Source of the DNA: Laburnicola sp. R22_1
Taxonomy: Eukaryota; Ascomycota; Dothideomycetes; Pleosporales; Didymosphaeriaceae
Reading direction: 5' to 3'
Assembly: GCA_014281115.1 (NCBI GenBank)
Contig: JACONQ010000017.1
Coordinates: 2,108,001 to 2,172,000 of the forward strand
DNA: 64,000 bases
In this document: positions 22,222 through 34,740 of the stretch, in pieces
Numbering within the stretch: position 1 is the stretch's first letter
Layout of the letters: each line of letters starts with the position of its first letter
Notes under the pieces: generated by a model
The model's input: only the letters and a program-made list of their open reading frames with translations
Told to the model about the DNA's origin: nothing
Databases searched by the model: none
Made by a program: the position numbers and the translations under genes

Positions 22222-22745
22222 CTAGAAATAAATAATAAATAATAAATACTAATAACTCTAGCATATACACAAATTAGGTATAGAGTGTAGACTCTAGGAC
22301 TAGACTAGACTAGACTAGTACTAGACTAGACTAGACTAGTACTAGACTAGACTAAGATCCAGACTAGAAAATAATCAGAACTAGGCACCGAACGACTCTT
22401 AGAGTTAAAACATTAAACCTCTAGGAATAAATAATAAACACTAATAACTTTAGCATATATATAAATTATGTATAAAGCGTGGGCTCTAGGACTAGACTAG
22501 ACTAGCACTAGACTAGACTAAGACTCAGACTAAGAAACAGCTAGAACCAGGCACTAAGCGACTCTTAGAGTTAGAACATCGAGCCTCTAGAAACAAATAA
22601 CAAAAAATAATAACCCTAGTATACATATAATATTATGCGTAGAGTATAGGCCTAGGTATAAGGAGCATAGAAATAGAATAAAAATAGAAGCCTAGATTAA
22701 AAAGCAGTTAGAACTAGGCGCTAAAAGATGCTTAGAGCTAAAATT
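22222..22745 (+). repeat. Three imperfect tandem repeats of about 160-200 bp in the leader of H
   Basis: Anchors recur: AATAACTCTAGCATATACAC (22246), AATAACTTTAGCATATATAT (22443), and ATAACCCTAGTATACATATA (22604). The block ACGACTCTTAGAGTTAAAAC recurs near 22390, 22558 and 22723 in changed form. The first two units contain CTAGA-based microsatellites (about 22284-22356 and 22488-22535). Confidence 0.75.
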
Positions 22746-22899
22746 ACCCTACTAGGACTAGATAACTAAGCAATTATAAATAGATAAGAACTAAGAATAG
22801 ACTAGGGCACCTAGACCTAGACTAAGGAAAGGACTAAAGCTAGACACTGTATTACCCTTAGAACCTAAGACTAAGGCGGAGTTAGAGAAAGCTAAAAGA

Positions 22900-24577
22900 T
22901 AATAATAAGTATAGGTGCGCGGAGGCAGAAATAGAAGCAAAAAAGAAAAACCAGAATACTAACTCTAACTACCTAAGAAACTAACTAGATATCTAGCAAT
23001 AATAATGTCTGCCACTAAAAGACTAAACAACTATTAGCAATTCTAGTTAGAGGGCCTAGATTATAGCGAGATACGTAAGTTCCTTAACGTTCTAGCACTT
23101 AGGAAGCGTAAGAACCTAAGTCCAAAATTTCCTTAGACCGTTAGTTTCGCAGAGATAATAAGTTTAACTAATAAGGGTATTTATACACATACTAGAGGGT
23201 CTCCGTCCCTTATAGAAAGCTCCTTATAAGAATCTAAAGGGAAAGCACTAATACTGTCTTAGCTAGCTAAAGATACTAATACTCTTATAGCGCAAATAGT
23301 ACTAGCCCTATAATTTCTTACTAACAAAGCCACCTAGTGAAACCTAGTACAGAGCCTTATTATAGAATCTAACTTATTCTTAGACAAGAAGCTACACTTT
23401 GTAGGAGATAATATAACCTAGTTCCTTTAAGACTATAAAAAACGCACGAACTACTACTAGTACTCTAAGAAAGATAAAGTTGTTAGAGTTAAGGAATATT
23501 GTAGCTAAGAGATCTAGAATATACTTAACTTCTTAATGCCAGAATACTCTAAGGTGGGAGAAGAAGGGGTATAGTAGAAGCTGTAGGTGGCTATGCGTAG
23601 GCGTTGGCGGAGTTAAAATTAGGCCTAAACTAAGAAGATAGAGAAAGTATTAAAGGCGTGGCTAGCGTAGTATTAAGTAATAACAAACCTTAACATTTAT
23701 AATTTCCTAAACTAGTTTGCAATTAGGTTTAGAAAATGCCTAACAGTAGGCATAGTTATAAAAAGTTAAAAGGGTATACTCCTTATTTAAGGCCTAAGTA
23801 AGTAGCTAGCGGGCAATATCCTAATAAAGAATAACTAGTGAATAGAGAGACCTATAGAGCTTAACTTTAATATAATAGAGAGATGGCTTTTAAGTAGGGC
23901 TTAAATCTAGTTAGAAGAATATATGCTAGATCTAATATATTAAATTTAAGCGCTAATACTATCTTAGACCATTAAGCTACAAGTACTACTAATGCTATAG
24001 AGTGTTTTCTAACCCACTAGACTTAACCTAAACTTCTAATAAGTAAGACTATAAGGAGCTCTAGGCGCGTAAGTAATCCTAGGCTTAACTATCTCTTAAT
24101 ACAAAGTAGACAAGCTAACTAAAAGGCTTAAGGCTATAAGACTTTAGAATGTTCTAGTTTAGAACTAGGACCCTTAAGAGATAGAGATTCTATTAGACCT
24201 AGCTATCCGCTAGGAAATTACTATAAGGGTAGAGTAGGCTCTAAAGCAAATAGTACTATAATAGCCCTAGTACTACGCACTAACCTAGTCTTAGGCCTAT
24301 ATAGCAGCGCTAATATAAGTTAATATACACGTGGCTATAGTAGTAATAGACCTAATATAGTAGGAAGATAACTATTTTAAAGGATACTTTAGATATAGGA
24401 AGAACCACATTATTATAAATAGGGAATGCGAAGAGAGGAATTTACTTCAGAATAATAGATAGGTGTACTATAATATAGAATCGCGAAGGGTCTAGTAGGG
24501 CCAACTAAATAATAATTAGGGCGAAATCTAATGTATTAGCGCTAGGGGCAAGTAGAACTAGATGCTAATCCGCCTAG
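22900..24577 (+). pseudogene. H gag region, N-terminal part, broken
   Basis: Between the leader repeats and D1. By position this is Gag, the structural protein of the particle. The sequence is decayed, with stops in all frames, and I can name no motif in it; assignment rests on its place upstream of protease and on the frame that resumes after D1. Confidence 0.4.
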
Positions 24578-24579
24578 TA

Positions 24580-26387
24580 ATATATTTTATAAGCGAGCGG
24601 CCCATATAAGTAAGCGGTTCACCCTACTAACTTTTTGCGACGCGTAAACTCCTACCTATTATGGCTTTCCTAAATTAAGCCTAACTAGCCTCTTCTAATG
24701 CTAATATACACCTTGCAATCTTAGCTATTAATTAAAACTAAATTTAGTCTATAAGAGGTACTGCGCAGACATTTAAAGTCCTCTAAATAACGCTTTAACA
24801 CTAACGTGCTGGCAAGGCTACCTAACGTAATTACTAGCCTAACTCGAAGAAGCTTACTAAGCTAGAAGAGAAGGTGATTATTAGCTATATACTTAACCTA
24901 GATTAACGCGGATTTGCGCCTACGTACCTAGCTATACATAATATGGCGAATAAGCTACTAGCTGCGCGTAGTAGAGGTTAGGTTGGCGTTTACTAGCTGC
25001 GCAACTTTATTAAGTATATAGACTCTCTTATAACGCGTTTTAATCGAGCCTATAATAGGTAAAGAGCTCTGTGTAAGGATCCTATATTAATTAGGAGCTA
25101 GTTTGAGTTTGTTAAGTAGATAAAGGCTAAGTATAGTATCTGTAATAAGAACGTCTACAACTTTAATAAGGCTGGCTTTATAATAGGCAAGATTATAACT
25201 TAGCTTATTATAATAGAGTTAGAGAGGAGAGGGTGTCTAAAGGCTATCTAGCCAGGCAATTGCGAGTGGGTGATAGTAATCTAGAGAATTAACGTTATTG
25301 GCTAGGCTATTCTACCTTTTATTGTCTTTACTAGCTAGCACTACCTATCTACCTAGTATAAGGAGGATATCCCGCGCAACTAGGCCATCGCTGTTAGCGA
25401 CAATGGCTAGACGACTAATAAGCTTAGAGTTAAGTAGTTAAAGCACTTTATTAAGTATATAGAGACCTGGGTAGTTAGTGCGTGTTGGCTGCTCATCCTT
25501 AACAGCCATAAGAGCCACTAGTCTCTTGAGTTTTAAGAGCTCTACTAGGAGAATAATATCTACACGCTCTATATGCCGCCTTACTTATCTTATCTACTCT
25601 AATTACTTAATATTAGCTGCTTCTTGCTGTTAAAGCGCGCGTATAGCTGTGAGATTAAGGCTCTAATCCGCCACTATATTAACTACATTATAAAGCTCGA
25701 ATTTCTGCTAGCCTTTAAGGCAGCCTTTAAGCGATTGTTTATAGCAGCTAATATCTACTTAGCTTTTTAAAGCGCAGGCCTTGTTCCTCTTTAGCCTAAG
25801 GTTGTCCTATTAAAGGTAGATGTGCAGCTGCGTACGTCTTCACTAGCCGCTCTAGTAGAGACCCTCTGGGAGGCTCAGACACTAAGCAACATACGTAAGC
25901 TTAAGGCTTAATTAATGTTAATACGTAATCGCGTTTAACAACACAAAAGCTTATTGCTAGCCTTAATTATTAAGGCAATTAACTAGCTTAAGAAGGGGGC
26001 TAAAGTAATAATACTCTTAGCCAAGCTAATGCGCAATTAGATTACTAGCCTTAAGAGAGCTAATAAGACAGTAATAAAGCATAGGCAGCGTAAAAAGAAG
26101 CGGATATAGAAGCAGGAGACCTTAATAAAGGGAGAGAGAGAGGATATACTCGCTTAAAAGGAGGCTAACTAGTAGATAGAGCATAAATAGCATTAAGGTA
26201 GAGAGCGATTAGGCCTTAGCCACTAGGCTCTAGCGTGCTGCAAGAGGTGCAAAGAGACTACTTAATTTATTTTATTAATATCTCTAAATTATCTCTTAAC
26301 GTGGTTAAGATGTACGCCTATAGAGGTGCGCGAAGTTAGTAGAATGGGCCGCTTACTTATATGGGCCGCTCGCTTATAAAATATATT
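24580..26387 (+). mobile_element. D1: pogo-like DNA transposon nested in H
   Basis: About 1808 bp, flanked by TA (24578-24579 and 26388-26389). Terminal repeats read AATATATTTTATAAGCGAG at both ends, then GCGGCCC and a second AAG-AAGCGG unit, then an ACCCTACTAAC block on the left. Boundaries are uncertain by a few bases because the flanks are TA-rich. Confidence 0.8.
24661..26265 (+). pseudogene. D1 transposase, broken
   Basis: ATG at 24661, in-frame TAA at 26263, 535 codons, about 15 fewer than D3 and F. All three catalytic Asp codons are Asn: [17 protein letters not shown], and LLNIS near 25610. The end reads CKRCKETT and stops, so the His and last Cys of the CCHC knuckle found in relatives are missing. 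Numerous TAG/TAA stops. Confidence 0.75.
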
Positions 26388-26389
26388 AT

Positions 26390-27760
26390 AGAATAAGTAA
26401 TAAATAGATAGATTAATAGAGAAGGCCTTATAAATGTCTTAGAGTTAGGGAGCTATAATAATAGTAATAACTTACTAGGTAGAATTAGTTATAGAAGCTA
26501 ATAGTAGCCAGTTTGCATTTAATAAAATAATAGCACCTAGCCTCCTCTCTAAAGAAAACTTTAAAGCGGCTTAGAGGGAGCAAGCTATTCTAGATAAAAA
26601 TACACTAGCGATAGTTCAATCTCTAAATATACTATGCGAACTATAAGCTGCGAGCTTAAACGCCCTAACAACCTAACTAAGTCTTAGAGAATTACTAAAG
26701 GTAGAGATAATTGCAAATATTAAAGTTTCTAAATAGGATATTCCTATAGTATATAGAAGAAAGAAGAATAAAAAGAAGAATAGAAGAAGAATAAAGTGAG
26801 TGTCTTTTCTAGAATAAGATTTCCTAATAGAAGACATAGAAGATGTAGAGATGCGTAGGCCTAACAATATCTTAGGTCCGACTCTAAGAAAGAAGATCTC
26901 TACGGCCAAAAAGAAAACAAAACTAGTTAATATCCTAGTGGGTAGCCCTAAAGACATGTTGTTCTAAGTAATAAACGCTAGAGTTAGCCTAATAGTCTAA
27001 GAAGTACTTAGCAATATACTAGAAGTCAAAAAGGTAATATTTAAGAACGCTTTTAGCGAAAGGGACCTACACTAGCTATGGACACTAGCCACCACTACAG
27101 AGGAAGTAACTAATAAAGACTTAGACGCCAGGCACGCTAACTACGCACCCATCTCTAGAATTTAAGTTCCTAAATAGATGTTAGTTAAGTTTAAGAATAG
27201 AGTAGTTACTTACTATAGGCCTTATAAATTAAATTTATCTTAAGTACTACTATAGGTAAACTAGGTAGCTAGTATAGGCGTATTAATCGCAAAGGCAAAG
27301 TTTAGTAAAGCGACACTAACTATGACTACTATTAATAGGAAGAATCTTAAGAGAGAATTAGGGGTTAAATACATAAAAAGAGACTATCTCTAAGTAATAT
27401 GTTAGATTAATAAGTATTAGATAAGTACCTTACTTAATATAGGTGCGGAATTAAACACTGTTTGCCTTAGCACTGCCAAAGCTATAGGCCTCTAGATTAT
27501 GTCTATACTACCTTAATTATAGAGCGTAAAACTAATAACTGCAAATAGTAATTATAAGGATTTTTAAGGTATTGTGTTTTAAGCCCTAATTAGGGTGGGC
27601 CAGATTATTATTATAATAACGCTGTTTATTATTAGATTCTTGTCTAGCGCTATTATTCTGGGAAACCCGTTCTTAGCGGATATAAAGGCGGAATTCTCCT
27701 ATAAGAATAATAGCAAGACCTACTACAAGCTATAAGATAACAAGGAGCTCTACTCTACGC
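26390..27760 (+). pseudogene. H gag C-terminal part and retropepsin, broken
   Basis: One frame, interrupted only by TAG/TAA, runs from D1 into pol. A basic Lys/Arg cluster (about 26756-26798) precedes a part with KKKTKLVNILVGSPKDMLF. The aspartic protease follows: the active-site motif reads N-I-G-A at 27436-27447 where the family has D-T-G-A, then ITANSNYKDF, and AIILGNPFLADIKAEFSY near 27650-27700, the usual ILG block. Retropepsin would cleave the polyprotein. The Asp-to-Asn and Thr-to-Ile changes are RIP-type transitions. Confidence 0.7.
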
Positions 27761-29688
27761 GATTTATAGCCACTTGCGCTAATCTATTTAACCTAAGACG
27801 CGTAATTATTACTAAGGTAATAGAAACTTTAAGGGAATATAGTAGCCAGGGCCAGCGTTTCTAAGTACCTAGAATACCTAGAACTTGGCGCTAATATAGT
27901 CTTAGAGTAGTGGCTTTACTATGGGTTAATATTAATAATAAGTAAGGCTAACATTAAGCTTAAGTAGAAATTAGGGCCAATGGCCTAGAAGTAGGCGCTA
28001 AATTAGGCAGTGCTAACTTGCGAAGAGGAAATCGCAAATAGAGACAAATAGCTTGTATAAGACGCTAATAAGAACTAGTTAGAAGGTTAATCCTATGCAT
28101 AACTCGGGCGTTAAGCCTTAGGATATTAAGGGCTAGTTAAACTAGAAGTAGAAGGCTATAAAAAAGTGAAAGAGAACTAACACTAGGCCTTAGCCATTTA
28201 ATAAATACCTCCTTAACTAGTAGGCAGAATTCCTAAGAGGCAATTAGTTAACACTAGAACAGATTACGAAAATAAAGGTTAGTCTAGATCTCTTACCTTA
28301 GGAAAGAGATATGTTGCTAAAAGTCCTATATTAAAGGGAACTAGCCCTATCTTTTAAATTTACTAAGTCGGGGCGAGTGCATCCTAATGTGGCTTTACTA
28401 GTTAAGATCCACACTATTAACTATATTGCTTAGAAGGAATCGCACTTTCTAGTTTCTTAGAAACTTAGGGATGTAGTTATTAATATAGTGTAATAGAGGC
28501 TTAATTAGGGCGTGCTAGAGTATAGTAGGAGTCTATATTACAACTTATGGTTTTTAGTTAAGAAGAAGGACGGAGAATACTAACTAATTAATAATGCCCA
28601 ACGTATTAATAGCGTTATAGTCTAAGATAGTAATCTTCTCCCAAATCCTAATAAGTTCTTAGAAGAGTTTGCTAGTTGTCTTATAATGTTCCTTATTAAC
28701 TTCTTCTCTAGATACGACTAAGTAACCCTTTATAAACTTTTCCGCACTATAACTATATTCTATACGTCTCTGAGACATGTCTAGCAGTACACGTTACCTA
28801 TAAGAACAACTAATTCTGTGGCTAAGTTTATGCGGATTATTATAAAGATTTTTTATAACTAGATTCCCTCTTATTATATGTTTTATATAGACGATATTAT
28901 AGTAAAGAGCCCAAAGACTAACTATAATAGAGAGATACTTAAGGAAGAAATCTGTAGATACGTTACAAAACACCTTATAAATCTTAATTAGGTTCTAGTA
29001 GATATAGAACTGGCGGGCGTTACTACGTTAGGTAAGAAGTCTAACTAGGGCTACGCTACTATAAACATAGTTAACTACGTAGTTAATAAGAATAGTTAAT
29101 ACCTATTCTAAAAGAAAGTGGCCAAGATTATTAAATGGCCGTCTTATAACTGCGCTAAAGATGTCTAAATCTTTCTTAGAGTTTGTGTGTACTATTAAAT
29201 CTAGATTAAAAACTTTATAAAGATTGGCACACCACTATTTATACTACTACGCAAGGGCGTAGAGTTTTACTAGAAAATTATAAAGAATGTAGCAAAATAG
29301 TAATTAAAGAAGAGTATTACTTCTACCCTAGTATTAGTGTCTACTTAGAGCCATTATAAAAAGTGGTAATCTTAGTAGATAGTAGTAAAATTAGATAGGG
29401 AGCCGCAATGCAACAATATAGACTAGATAGTCTCCTTTATCTAGTGCGATTTAAATTAGGTGTTTAGTCTTAGAGTAAATATAACTAGAATTTAGGGAAG
29501 TATAAGTACAAAGCCCTTCTTCTTACGCTTAAAAAGTTTTAACCCTAGATCTATAGAATACACTTTGTTAGGGAAACTAACTTCTATACCTTAATTGCCT
29601 AGCTAAATTATAGCGCAACTAACTTACTAGGGGCTTTAATAACCTATTAGTTAGTATTTCTAATACTCTAAAAGTTTAATATCTACTA
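27761..29688 (+). pseudogene. H reverse transcriptase and RNase H, broken
   Basis: Copies the element RNA into DNA. The block LWFLVKKKDGEY lies near 28550, then LINNAQRIN and a decayed FSRYD block, then YIDD at 28884-28895, the catalytic Asp pair, intact. RNase H follows near 29350-29690, with ILVDSSKI, then QQYRLDSLL and ALLLTLKKF, and IHFVRETN. D2 was inserted right after KFNIYYN, at the start of the tether to integrase. Stops are TAG/TAA. Confidence 0.8.
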
Positions 29689-29770
29689 TAACGTATTTAT
29701 AAGCGAGCTGCGAATATAAGTAAGCTATAAACCCTACTAACTTTCTATAACGTATTACCTATTAACTATA

Positions 29771-31413
29771 ATGGCTTAACTAACACTTATTCGATTGCCC
29801 TATAACGAAGTAGATGTCTCCCTAGCTATCTTAGCTATTAATTAGAATTAGATCCAGAGCGTTAATTGCGCTGCAGCGACGTTTAACGTTCCTAAAAGCA
29901 CGCTTCGCAGCTGACGCACTGAAACTACTACGCGACGCGATTGTGAGCCTAAATTAAAGAAGCTTACTAAGCTAGAAGAGGAGGTTATTATTAAGTATAT
30001 ACTTGATCTAGATTCGCGAGACTTTGCGCCTACTCTAGGTGCTATATAAGATATAGCGAATAAGCTGCTCACTAAGCGTAGCGCAGGCTATATTGGCTAG
30101 TAGTGGCCTAGAAACTTTGTTAAGCAAACAGACAGCCCCACAACGCGATTTAATCGAGCCTATAATTAATAGCGAGCCCTCTACAAGGACCCGATAGCTA
30201 TATAGGCCTAGTTTAAGCTAGTAGTACGTACACAGGCCACCTATGGTATCTGCGATAAGGACACCTTTAACTTTAATAAGACTGGCTTTCTAATAGGCAA
30301 GATATCCTCCTAGCTAGTTATTACAGGCTTAGAGAGACGTAGTTAGCTAAAAGCAATCTAGCCAGGCAATTGTGAGTGGGTGACGACGATCTACGGAATT
30401 AACGCTGCTGGGTGGGCAATCTCGCCCTTTGTTATCTTCGCTGGCAAGTACCACCTCTTGGCCTAGTATAAGGGCGACGATATACTAGGTAACTAGACTA
30501 TTAGTCTTAGCGACAATGGGTAGACTACAAACAAGCTTAGTGTTGCCTGGCTACGGCACTTTATTAAGCATATAGTAGAGCGTAGAGTAGGCGCGCGTTA
30601 GCTCCTAATACTTAACAGCTATGAGAGCCATAACTCACTTGAATTCTAGGAGATTTATAGGGAGAATAAGATCTATACCCTATACATGCCACTACATTTG
30701 TTACACCTCCTACAGCTACTTAATGTGGGCTATTTCTCGCCATTAAAGCGGGAGTATGGACGCTAGGTTAAGGGCCTAATACGCGACTATATTAACTATA
30801 TTACTAAGCTTAAGTTTCTACTAGCCTTTCTCGCCGCCTACAACTAGTTAATTATAAAGGAGAATATCTGCGCAAGCTTTTAAGGCGCTAGGCTAGTCCA
30901 ACACAATCTAGAGATGGTAATATTAAAGCTTGATGTGAAGCTTCGTATGCCGTCGCTAGCAGCCCTACTAGATGCCCTATAGGAGTCTGCAACACCAAGC
31001 AACGCACGCAAGCTAGGCGCTTAGTTAACTCTAGTTTGTAAGCAGATTCGAAGGCATTAGGGATTCTCTCCTACCTTAGTTATCTAATTGCTTAATTAGC
31101 TTATAAGAGGCGCTAAGAAAATGGCGCATTTAATAGTGCTTATGCGTAAGGAGATAGCTACTTTATAAAGGGCAAATAAGGCAGCTACAACGCGTAAACA
31201 GCACAAAAAAAACGCAGATCTAAAAGCGAGGCACTCTATTAAAGGCAGAGGGAGAGGATATTATTGCTTAAAAGGCTATTAAGCAGCAACTAGAGGAAGA
31301 AATATAGCAAGGCAAGGCGTAGTTAAGTGCGAGCTGGCAGGCTTCTGCGCGCTACAGGCGCTGTAGGGAGCCTGGGCACAACTCGCGCACGTGTAAGAAG
31401 GCTTCTATAGATA
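29771..31413 (+). pseudogene. D2 transposase, broken, split by C4 near its end
   Basis: ATG at 29771. The DDE core has three Asn for Asp: NFNKTGF, LILNSYESH, LLQLLNVGYF. The C-terminus keeps a CCHC knuckle remnant (RYRRCREPGHNSRTCKK), with the first Cys changed to Tyr by a TG-to-TA change. C4 entered the last few codons. The last codons before C4 are offset by one base from the ATG, so an indel is present as well as stops. Confidence 0.75.
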
Positions 31414-33284
31414 ACGTACTTTGCACTCGAGTCGATTATTCCATTGAGTTGATTACTTTGCCAAGACCTTATTAAAACGTACTATTAGCAATAGTACAAC
31501 GCGATGCCTTAACCACACAACAAACCACTGGCGTTAAAAGAAGCGCGTATACAGCTTGCGATCTAGGCTATTAAATAAGACGCAACACTCTCTTAGCGAC
31601 GCGCTACAGCCCTCTATAACGTCTCTTAAAGTACACTTAGCAACTAACGCGCCAGAAAGACGTTTAGACGCGACTGCGCACTTAACAAAATAAGACTTAC
31701 TATAAGAGAGGAGTAGGTGATTGTGCAGCATATACTTAACCTAGACGCGCGAGAATTTCCGCCCCGGCTTGATGCTATAAAAGATATGGCCGATTCTTTA
31801 CTGGCTGCACGCCACTACAAGCTAGTTCGCCAGAGGTGGCCTTATAACTTTGTTAAGCGCTAGCTAAAGCTTTAAGTTAAGTTTAATTGAAAGTACGACT
31901 ATAAGAGAGCCCTTTAGGAGGATCCTGAGGTGATACGAGGCTGGTTCCGACTTGTGGAGAACATAAAGGCCAAGTATGGTATCCTGGATAAGGACACCTA
32001 CAATTTTGACAAGTCTAGCTTTATAATGGGCATAATATCGACTAGAGTGGTAGTTACAGGCTCTAAGCGTCGAGGACAGCCAAAGTAGGTGTAGTAGGGC
32101 AATAGGGAGTAGACAATAGTCATCCAAGGCATCAACGCAATGGGGTGGTGGATCCCACCCTTTATTATTTTCGGGGGCAAGCACCACCTCTCCGCCTGGT
32201 ATAAGGAGAAGGATCTACCTTATAATTAGGTTATTGCAGTCTCTAAGAACGGCTAGACAACAAATAAGCTTAGTCTACAATGGCTAAAGCACTTTAATAA
32301 GCATACAAAGAGGCGTACTACTAGTGGAGCACGTTTGCTCATTATTGATGGCCACAAAAGTCATAACTCGCTCGAATTCCAGGATTACTGCAAGAAGAGC
32401 AATATTGTTACTCTCTGTATGCCCTCGCATTCGTCGCACCTCTTGCAGCCACTTGATGTGGGCTGTTTCGCGCCTTTAAAAAAGGCGTATGGGCGCCAAG
32501 CTGAGGATTTGATGCGCAACCACATCACGCACATCACTAAAATCGAGTTCCTGCCTTGCTTTATTGCTGCTTTTAAGGCTTTGTTTACTGAAAGTAATAT
32601 CAAAGGAGGCTTTCGAGGTGCTGGCCTAGTGCCCCACGACCCAGAAGTTGTGATATCGCAGCTTAACATCCGCCTGCGTACGCCTCCACTTTGTACTATT
32701 CGCGATAGTACATGGGAGTCGCAAACTCCGCGAAATAGTACAGAACTTGGGTCGCAATCGACGCTGGTTAAGCAGAGGATTTAAAGGCATGTAGATAGTT
32801 CCCTAACTTATATAGTTAAGGCGGTGGAAAAGCTTGTTAAAGGCGCCAAGCTAATAGGGTATTCTTTGGTGTTAATAACTAAACGCAACGCTAAACTTCA
32901 AGCTGCTAATAAGGCCGCCACGCGACATAAATCGCATAAAAGAAAGCGAGTACAGCGTGAAGAAGTCCTTACAGCTAAAGAGGGCCAGCGGCTGGCCACT
33001 CTAAAGGAGTTTAGGGCGCGCAGTAATAGACAAAAGGCAAAGAAGAGAGTGCGCGCTAATAGAGGTGAATCTGCTCAACAGCGCTATAGACGCTGCGGCA
33101 AGCCTAGGCATAACAAAACAACCTGTAGGCAGCCTATAGAAGTAGATTCTAAATAGATTGGCCTATTTAGACTATCGAAAATAGTTCGTGTTAACTCTAT
33201 ACTATCGTGAATAGTACAGAACTTAGTGGAGTCTTGGCAAAGTAATCGACTCGATAGAATAATCGACTCGAGTGCAAAGTACGT
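31414..33284 (+). mobile_element. C4: pogo-like DNA transposon nested in D2, best-preserved C copy
   Basis: 1871 bp between TA duplications (31412-31413 and 33285-33286). Ends read ACGTACTTTGCACTCGAG at both sides, then two GTCGATTA motifs, then TTTGCCAAGAC. The inner CCCCACCA block is decayed. It is the third nesting level. Confidence 0.9.
31504..33156 (+). pseudogene. C4 transposase, broken but with the complete DDD triad
   Basis: ATG at 31504 and TAG at 33154, 551 codons, in one frame. Stops replace Gln/Trp codons mainly in the first 250 codons. From codon 278 to 426 (32335-32784) it is open: LLIIDGHKSHNSLEF, LLQPLDVGCFAPLKKAY, and HITHITKIEFLPCF. The first Asp is kept in NFDKSSF. It is the only pogo copy in the window with all three Asp codons. 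The end has RYRRCGKPRHNKTTCRQP, a CCHC knuckle missing one Cys (Tyr, a TG-to-TA change). Confidence 0.85.
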
Positions 33285-33417
33285 TACTACTTAATTTAGA
33301 ATAGCTATTATATTAATAGAATATTAATACGTTGTGAATTTATATGCTGCGAAAGGCTTAGAGACTTAGTAGGGTTTGTAGCTCGCTTGTATTCGCAGCT
33401 CGCTTGTAAACACATTA

Positions 33418-34740
33418 TCTTAGGGCGTAAGAATATAGTTACAAATACACTCTTAAGACGCAAATAGTAAAAGGGTTAGGTCCCTTCTAAATAGCTAGAA
33501 AAAGATATTAAGAACTTTATTAAGAAGCATTTAGGGCACATTAGTATTATATCCTCTACTATAGATAAGGAGGCTAAAGTAAAAATAGAATATGCGAAGC
33601 CTACTATAAATAACCTGCCTAAAATTCTCTCTAACCTATGCACTAAATACTTTCGCAATATTATAACCTGGCTTACAATCTTAACTATGCCTAAAGGCCT
33701 ATCTAAGAAAAACTAAAGGCATATTAGACTATAAGCTTAGAAGTATAGGATTGTAAGAGGCATACTATAGTATTAAACTATAGAAAATAGGCCGCTGCGC
33801 AGAGTTGTAGACAATTTAGTCTAATAGATAAATATTCTGCAATAACTCTATGAGAAATTAGGCTATTAAGGATAAGAAGGCACCTAGAGGAAGATTACAA
33901 TATATTACTACTAGCTAAATCTATATTAGAGTGTTAAGGAATATATTAAGACTTACACTAAATATTAGGCGTATTTTACTAGAAGGGTAGTAGAGAAGCT
34001 ACACTCTATAAAAGAAATAGATATAATCTAGAAATAAGTTATAGTAGATGTAGTATATATACCTAGAAGCAAAGAAGGGAAGGAATTTATAGTTATTATT
34101 AAGGACTATACCTCTGGATAGCCTAAATCAAAAGCACTTACTAATGCCAACTTAGCCGTAGTTGCCTAGTTCTTAGAAAAATCCGTCTTTAGTAGGTAGG
34201 GCATCCCTTTTTACCTATTAGTAGACGGAGGACTAGAGAACAGAGACTTAATAGCGGACTTAGATAAATAGTTTACCATCTAATAAGTGGTATCTAGTGC
34301 TTATTACTCACAAGGGCAAGGTCTAGTAGAAAGAGACCACTAAGAGCTCGTTGGTGCACTATAGAAGATAAAGGGCGACTGGATCCAAAACCTACCCAAA
34401 GCTCTATGGGCTAATTAGGTTATAGTGAAGCGATCTATAGGCAAAATACTAGCCTTTCTAATCTATAGAAGAGAATATATTCTTCCTATTAAACTTTATA
34501 TTTTAATATAGAAGACACTTCTATAGGAATAGATTTATACTACTAAAGAACTTCTAGCTATTAGAGCGAAGCAGTTTAAGAAGCGTAATTATCGCCTCTA
34601 AGAAACTATTAACTAAACTATCCGACTACGCGAATAAGGAAAGGAATAGTTTAATAATTAGTACACTCTTAGAATAAAGCCACTATAATAAGGCAATCTA
34701 GTGTTAGTGTATAATACTTTTTAGGCCAGCAATATAAGTT
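33418..34740 (+). pseudogene. H integrase, broken
   Basis: The frame resumes after D2 with GRKNIVTNTLLRR, the tether after RNase H. The zinc-binding part ends near 33940-33975 as EYIKTYTKY, where Cys-x2-Cys has become Tyr-x2-Tyr. The catalytic core follows: VVDVVYMPRSKEGKEF with Asp at 34047, LLVDGGLENRD with Asp at 34224, and GLVERDH with Glu at 34329, at spacings of 59 and 35 codons. Then a GNLVLVYN block begins the C-terminal domain. The enzyme would insert the DNA copy. Stops are TAG/TAA. Confidence 0.8.

Larger units (their letters stand above)
29691..33415 (+). mobile_element. D2: pogo-like DNA transposon nested in H and interrupted by C4
   Basis: Flanked by TA (29689-29690 and 33416-33417). 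Outer ends ACGTATTTATAAGC and the complement ATGTGTTTACAAGC. The paired motif is AAGCGAGCT followed by GCGAA or ACAAACCC. Without C4 and one TA it is about 1852 bp. Confidence 0.85.

Noticed and set aside
26673..26957. 94-residue minus-strand frame with Phe-rich stretch
   Set aside because: Antisense of the Lys/Arg-rich C-terminal Gag part of H.
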